The notes beneath the pieces are model-generated. The model saw only the letters and a list, made by a program, of their open reading frames with translations. It was not told where the DNA came from and searched no databases. Position numbers and translations under genes: made by a program. Positions 60,465 through 64,000 of a DNA stretch of 64,000 nucleotides are shown piece by piece (within the stretch, counting starts at the first letter, position 1; each line of letters starts with the position of its first letter). The DNA comes from Pseudopedobacter sp037968815 (lineage in GTDB: Bacteria > Bacteroidota > Bacteroidia > Sphingobacteriales > Sphingobacteriaceae). The DNA is taken from assembly GCA_037968815.1 (NCBI GenBank), contig JBBKWF010000006.1, positions 124,001 to 188,000 of the forward strand, given 5' to 3'.

Positions 60465-61901
60465 ATGAAAATAATTAAAAATATTTGCTTTTGGATCGTT
60501 TTTATAGGAGCTATAAATGAATGTGTAGCCCAGTCAAAAAGCGTAACTTATCAAGTTCGATTAGACCAGCCCAAACAAACCATTTGGGGTCTGGGTGTAG
60601 AAATACAAAATGACGCAATTGGTTCAGGCAACACAGGTTTGCCTAATGAAGTGATAGCTATCCCCGATAACTTAGTTCCGTCAGAACGGCAACGATTTTA
60701 TAATGACTTACTTAAAGGTTTCAGATACTGCAGATTGGCTATGGGACTATACTTCAGAGGACTTGACTCTACACAGTCTCGAATTATTGAACGCTACCCT
60801 AACCAAATGAAAGATTTGAAGGAACTAATACACGAGTCTGGCATGGAAGGTATCTCTATGGAGTATTGGTCTCCGGCACCTTACTGGAAATCAACGAACA
60901 GCTACCTTGGAGGAACACTCAAACAGGACGACAATTTATTCCTCAATGATTTTGGCGATGCCCTATGCGATGATATTAGATATATGAAAAAGAATGGAGT
61001 TAACATATCTATGTGGGGACTGCAAAATGAACCAAACGTAAGGAAACTCGACCATATTACTTTAGGTACAAAACCCCAATCTTATTCACACTGCAACTAT
61101 TCCCCCGAACTTTATTATAAAGCTTTTAAGATAATAGCCCCTAAAATCAGAAAAGAAATTCCCGAAAGTCTCATTATGCTGGACTCCCATCATGGCAATT
61201 CGGGTAAAATAGCAAAACTTGTACAGCAGGACGATGCCTTGTTAGACTATGTGGATGCTTGGGTATACCATCGTATCGGTTCTAACTCAACTAAGATACG
61301 CAAAGAAAGTACGTTATATAATACCAATACTTTTGGTAAGCCAGTATTTCAGAACGAATTTGAATATCAGCATCCAACAAACGATACATTATGTATTAAT
61401 ACTGCGCAGAATATCATGAATTGGTTCACCTTCGCCGATTCCCCTACTTGGTTTTGGCTACATGCACTAAAACCCACCTATAACGCAGAGGCTTCGGGGT
61501 ATTCCTTGGGGTACTGGAGACCAGAAGACGATAACGATTTCACTCGAAATGGCCACATAAAGAAAGGGCATTGGGACTATAATAATCAGAATTATAATGC
61601 GATTGCTGGTTTTCTAAAATACATGCCCTGGGATTCCAAAAGATATGTTGTTGAAGAATCTGAAGTAAGAGACGACAATCGCATATTGGCATTTAAAACT
61701 CCTGCAAACAAACTGGTGATTGTGATAACCAATAGAACCGAAAAGCCGTTCGCATTTAATATAAATACAGGAATCAAAAAAACATTTGTAGGAAATCGAT
61801 ATACACCCTCGGAGCGGGATCTAAAGATTGGAAAAACAAAAGGACGCGTAATTAATCCAACAGTGCCATCACTTGCTATAGAGTTTTGGGTAGAACAATA
61901 A
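60465..61901 (+). CDS. Exported clan GH-A glycosidase (GH30-like)
   Basis: A 478-residue secreted glycosidase with signal peptide (about residues 1-22, ending CVAQ). A (beta/alpha)8 barrel (about 35-380) is followed by a beta-sandwich (RILAFKTPANKLVIVITNRT). The acid/base Glu189 is in MWGLQNEPN and the nucleophile Glu298 in VFQNEFEYQ; both sit at strand ends 4 and 7, as in clan A. The layout resembles GH30 (glucosylceramidase/xylanase/endo-beta-galactanase types). The substrate cannot be given. It follows lhgO by 141 bases. Confidence 0.8.
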   Translation: MKIIKNICFWIVFIGAINECVAQSKSVTYQVRLDQPKQTIWGLGVEIQNDAIGSGNTGLPNEVIAIPDNLVPSERQRFYNDLLKGFRYCRLAMGLYFRGLDSTQSRIIERYPNQMKDLKELIHESGMEGISMEYWSPAPYWKSTNSYLGGTLKQDDNLFLNDFGDALCDDIRYMKKNGVNISMWGLQNEPNVRKLDHITLGTKPQSYSHCNYSPELYYKAFKIIAPKIRKEIPESLIMLDSHHGNSGKIAKLVQQDDALLDYVDAWVYHRIGSNSTKIRKESTLYNTNTFGKPVFQNEFEYQHPTNDTLCINTAQNIMNWFTFADSPTWFWLHALKPTYNAEASGYSLGYWRPEDDNDFTRNGHIKKGHWDYNNQNYNAIAGFLKYMPWDSKRYVVEESEVRDDNRILAFKTPANKLVIVITNRTEKPFAFNINTGIKKTFVGNRYTPSERDLKIGKTKGRVINPTVPSLAIEFWVEQ

Positions 61902-62020
61902 GAAGATAAGACATAAGACCCTCCGGTTAGGTTTTACTAAAAAAATGCAATGTGTTGCAACTATATTACCAAGGCTAAATTAAATTTCAATCACAAAGAT
62001 TGACCCAATAAAACCATACA

Positions 62021-63436
62021 ATGAAAAAACAAACTAGTTACTTTAATCGGAAACTGCTTTTAATAAGCATAATCTTTTTGTTTATTATTTCCTGTACTAA
62101 GAAGGAGAATAAACAAGAGCCTACCACACCGACACCTTCCACACCGACTCCTTCTATCATTTCTATGACTCCTCGAACAGGAACTGTAGACACTGAGCTT
62201 ACCATTACTGGAGAAAATTTCGGAAACAACAGCGGTGATGTGAAAGTAACTTTTGACTCTAAAAATGCTAATATAACCTCTTTCTCTCCACAAAGCATTA
62301 AGGTCAAAGCTCCAACTGGCTTCAGTGATGCTTGGGTTAGTGTTAGGGTAAGCGTGGTTAATGAGACTTCTAATAAGATGGACTTCTTCTATATCAACAC
62401 TACGCCCCCTTTGATAAAAACCATGAGCACTTCTTGCTTCTATAATTCTACCGTAGTAATTACAGGTGAAAATTTCAGCTCAATTAAAGAAGACAACATT
62501 GTTAAGTTCGGAACGGTTTCAGGGACGGTTGTCGCAGCCACAAGTACCTCTTTGAAGGTGAAAACACCCAACTTGGGTGACTTCACTACCGTATCGGTTA
62601 CGGTTAACAGTTCGGGCAGACCTTCAAATGCTAAAAGTATTGATGTAGATTTAGACCAAAATAAGATTGCGACGTACGATTGGTTATCAACAACAACAAA
62701 ACCTGGAATAATATACAAAACAGGGCAATTCTCTCTTTTTGGGGAGGTGCAACGGAGAATATATATTTTGGATGCTAGCCTTAACACCTCCAATACAATG
62801 GGAATAGGTTTTTCTACCACCAATGCGTCCACTACCGCGATGTGCACTAACTATAATGCGGTAGCTGGTATAAATGCAGGGTATTTCCCATTTGGAGGAG
62901 CTTCTGACAAGGATCCATACATAAGGATTGATGGTAATGAAGTTCAAAGCGGACATTTGAACGTAAGCCAGATTTTCACCAATTCTGCGCTTATTATAAA
63001 TAACAACGTGGCTACCATAAGAAAGTTTACCGAGACACATAAAAATCTTAATCAGGTTGCAGCGGCAATTTCTGTTGTAGAGGCAAACAATATTATCGTT
63101 TGTGGCCCTATGTTAATCACTTCTGATAAGATAGAGGATCTGGATATGGGTGCAAGTCATAATTATTCACAAACTTCAAGAACAGGGCTGGGTGTAACTG
63201 CAGATGGGAAACGTGTATTTATGGTGGTTGTTGATACCGGAGGGGGCGTCACAGGTGTGACTACCCTACAGCTGGCAAAAATCTTACAGGCTCTCGGTGC
63301 TGTAAATGCCATGAACTTAGATGGTGGAGGTTCCTCCACAATGTTTGTAGAGGGTCAGGGAGCAAGCGGCCGCGTCAATTTTCCTAGCGGAGGAACATAC
63401 CAAAGACCTGTTAGAAGTGTGATTTATATCAAATAA
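62021..63436 (+). CDS. TIG-domain phosphodiester glycosidase lipoprotein
   Basis: A 471-residue lipoprotein (lipobox IISC, Cys25), with a Thr/Pro linker TPTPSTPTPS. Two IPT/TIG domains follow (about 44-125, SMTPRTGTVDTELTITGENFG; and 128-210, VVITGENFSSIKEDNIVKFG). The C-terminal domain is NAGPA/DUF2233-like: GINAGYFPFGGASDKDPYIRIDGNEVQSG, GVTADGKRVFMVVVD and MNLDGGGSSTMF. Such enzymes uncover sugar-1-phosphates by removing GlcNAc from phosphodiesters in mammals; the bacterial substrate is unknown. It ends the plus-strand accessory run, 120 bases after the glycosidase. Confidence 0.85.
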   Translation: MKKQTSYFNRKLLLISIIFLFIISCTKKENKQEPTTPTPSTPTPSIISMTPRTGTVDTELTITGENFGNNSGDVKVTFDSKNANITSFSPQSIKVKAPTGFSDAWVSVRVSVVNETSNKMDFFYINTTPPLIKTMSTSCFYNSTVVITGENFSSIKEDNIVKFGTVSGTVVAATSTSLKVKTPNLGDFTTVSVTVNSSGRPSNAKSIDVDLDQNKIATYDWLSTTTKPGIIYKTGQFSLFGEVQRRIYILDASLNTSNTMGIGFSTTNASTTAMCTNYNAVAGINAGYFPFGGASDKDPYIRIDGNEVQSGHLNVSQIFTNSALIINNNVATIRKFTETHKNLNQVAAAISVVEANNIIVCGPMLITSDKIEDLDMGASHNYSQTSRTGLGVTADGKRVFMVVVDTGGGVTGVTTLQLAKILQALGAVNAMNLDGGGSSTMFVEGQGASGRVNFPSGGTYQRPVRSVIYIK

Positions 63437-64000
63437 ATTTTTATATTAATTTCCGCATCTAAATATTACATGAGTAACCGAAATCTAAAAATTGTAATAT
63501 TTTATTACTCAACACTTAAATCATTTTTTTGGATGGTTATTTAGACTTTAAACATGCAATAGACGAGTATTTTTGGCATTTTAGCTTATTTTATTATCAA
63601 TATCAGTGATACTCAAATAAAAATATTGTTTTAGAACTAATACAAATAACTTATATCAAACGAATTACCTTACAAAGATATGCCTCCGCTAAGAGCTAGT
63701 ATAAGTTTGTTTTGATGAGCAAAATTTTAAACAAATGATATCTGATTCAGTCGGGTAAAGCTACAGCTATCAGTTTCTCTTGAAATAGTGAACCCTTTGT
63801 AGAATAAGCTAAAAGTTGAGCTTGGTAAGCAGCAGAGCTATAAAAGAAGAAGCGTCTTTCTATCATTTTTTTTTGATAGAAAGACAAATGTGTATGTCAA
63901 CATAACTATTTTAAGCTAGTTAAATGAAATCTAAATTAGATGTCTAGTTCCCGTCCCCTAGCGTCTATCTTCCACTTTTTTTGATAGTTTTGGTTTTGTA
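63437..64000. other. Gene-free sequence at window end
   Basis: No open frame or RNA gene was recognised in 564 bases. A GTGATACTC motif near 63606 and a perfect hairpin at 63854-63885 are the only structures seen. The next gene probably begins beyond the window. Confidence 0.4.
63854..63885. repeat. Perfect 12-bp inverted repeat
   Basis: GTCTTTCTATCA (63854-63865) and TGATAGAAAGAC (63874-63885) flank an eight-T loop. No T run follows the stem, so it is not a typical terminator. It could be an element end or regulator site. Confidence 0.5.

Noticed and set aside
36039..61901. A glucosylceramide-degrading system (ceramidase plus GH30-like enzyme)
   Set aside because: The ceramidase-fold protein has no export signal and lies 23 kb from the glycosidase on the other strand, and the GH30 assignment does not define the substrate.

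Overview
The window comes from an AT-rich Bacteroidota chromosome, most likely Pedobacter or a close relative in the Sphingobacteriaceae. The evidence is a protein with a type IX secretion (Por) sorting tail, a SusC/SusD pair, the conserved order parA-parB-DUF5683-dapB-lepB, weak Shine-Dalgarno sequences with TAnnTTTG-type -7 boxes, and short palindromic intergenic repeats. No rRNA, tRNA, CRISPR array or intact insertion sequence was seen.

Region 1 (1-21.5 kb) is mostly core. It holds the tail of an OmpR-type response regulator, a DUF4153 membrane protein, an AsmA-like protein and a serine-hydrolase lipoprotein. Next come the translation genes rimM, trmD and rplS, with a T9SS cargo gene between rimM and trmD, then an MscS channel and an FMN reductase. 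The parAB-dapB-lepB operon follows, then a DPP-IV-type peptidase, a small four-helix membrane protein, rarA and a Tat-type metallophosphoesterase.

Region 2 (21.5-34.7 kb) is a complete L-rhamnose locus on the minus strand. It has a GntR-type regulator, rhaT, a fused rhamnulose-1-phosphate aldolase/lactaldehyde dehydrogenase, a RhaI-type isomerase and rhaB. rhaB is translationally coupled to lutA-lutB-lutC, and phosphoenolpyruvate synthase lies upstream. Together the genes would carry rhamnose to dihydroxyacetone phosphate and L-lactate, lactate to pyruvate, and pyruvate to PEP.

Region 3 (34.8-63.4 kb) is accessory. Two AraC-type regulators and a ceramidase-fold protein precede a SusC/SusD unit with DUF5017 and three-domain fasciclin lipoproteins and an M28 peptidase. 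A long minus-strand run then encodes an MFS transporter, a HEAT-like protein, an HpcH/HpaI aldolase, an aldo/keto reductase, two BNR/sialidase-fold proteins, a Gfo/Idh/MocA oxidoreductase, an SDR lacking its catalytic lysine, and two SGNH hydrolases. Plus-strand genes for an LhgO-type oxidase, a clan GH-A (GH30-like) glycosidase and a TIG/phosphodiester-glycosidase lipoprotein close the region. The likely role is uptake and breakdown of an unidentified acylated glycan or glycoconjugate.

The most unusual observations are in region 3. One SGNH hydrolase (49823-50491) has its catalytic blocks in circularly permuted order. The SDR has Asn in place of the active-site Lys. Decayed relics of a second ppsA and of an SDR tail are present. 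A roughly 65-bp element occurs in inverted orientation at 37.7 and 58.9 kb, flanking the cluster, and an ATACTAT motif recurs in the spacers, which suggests a shared regulatory circuit.
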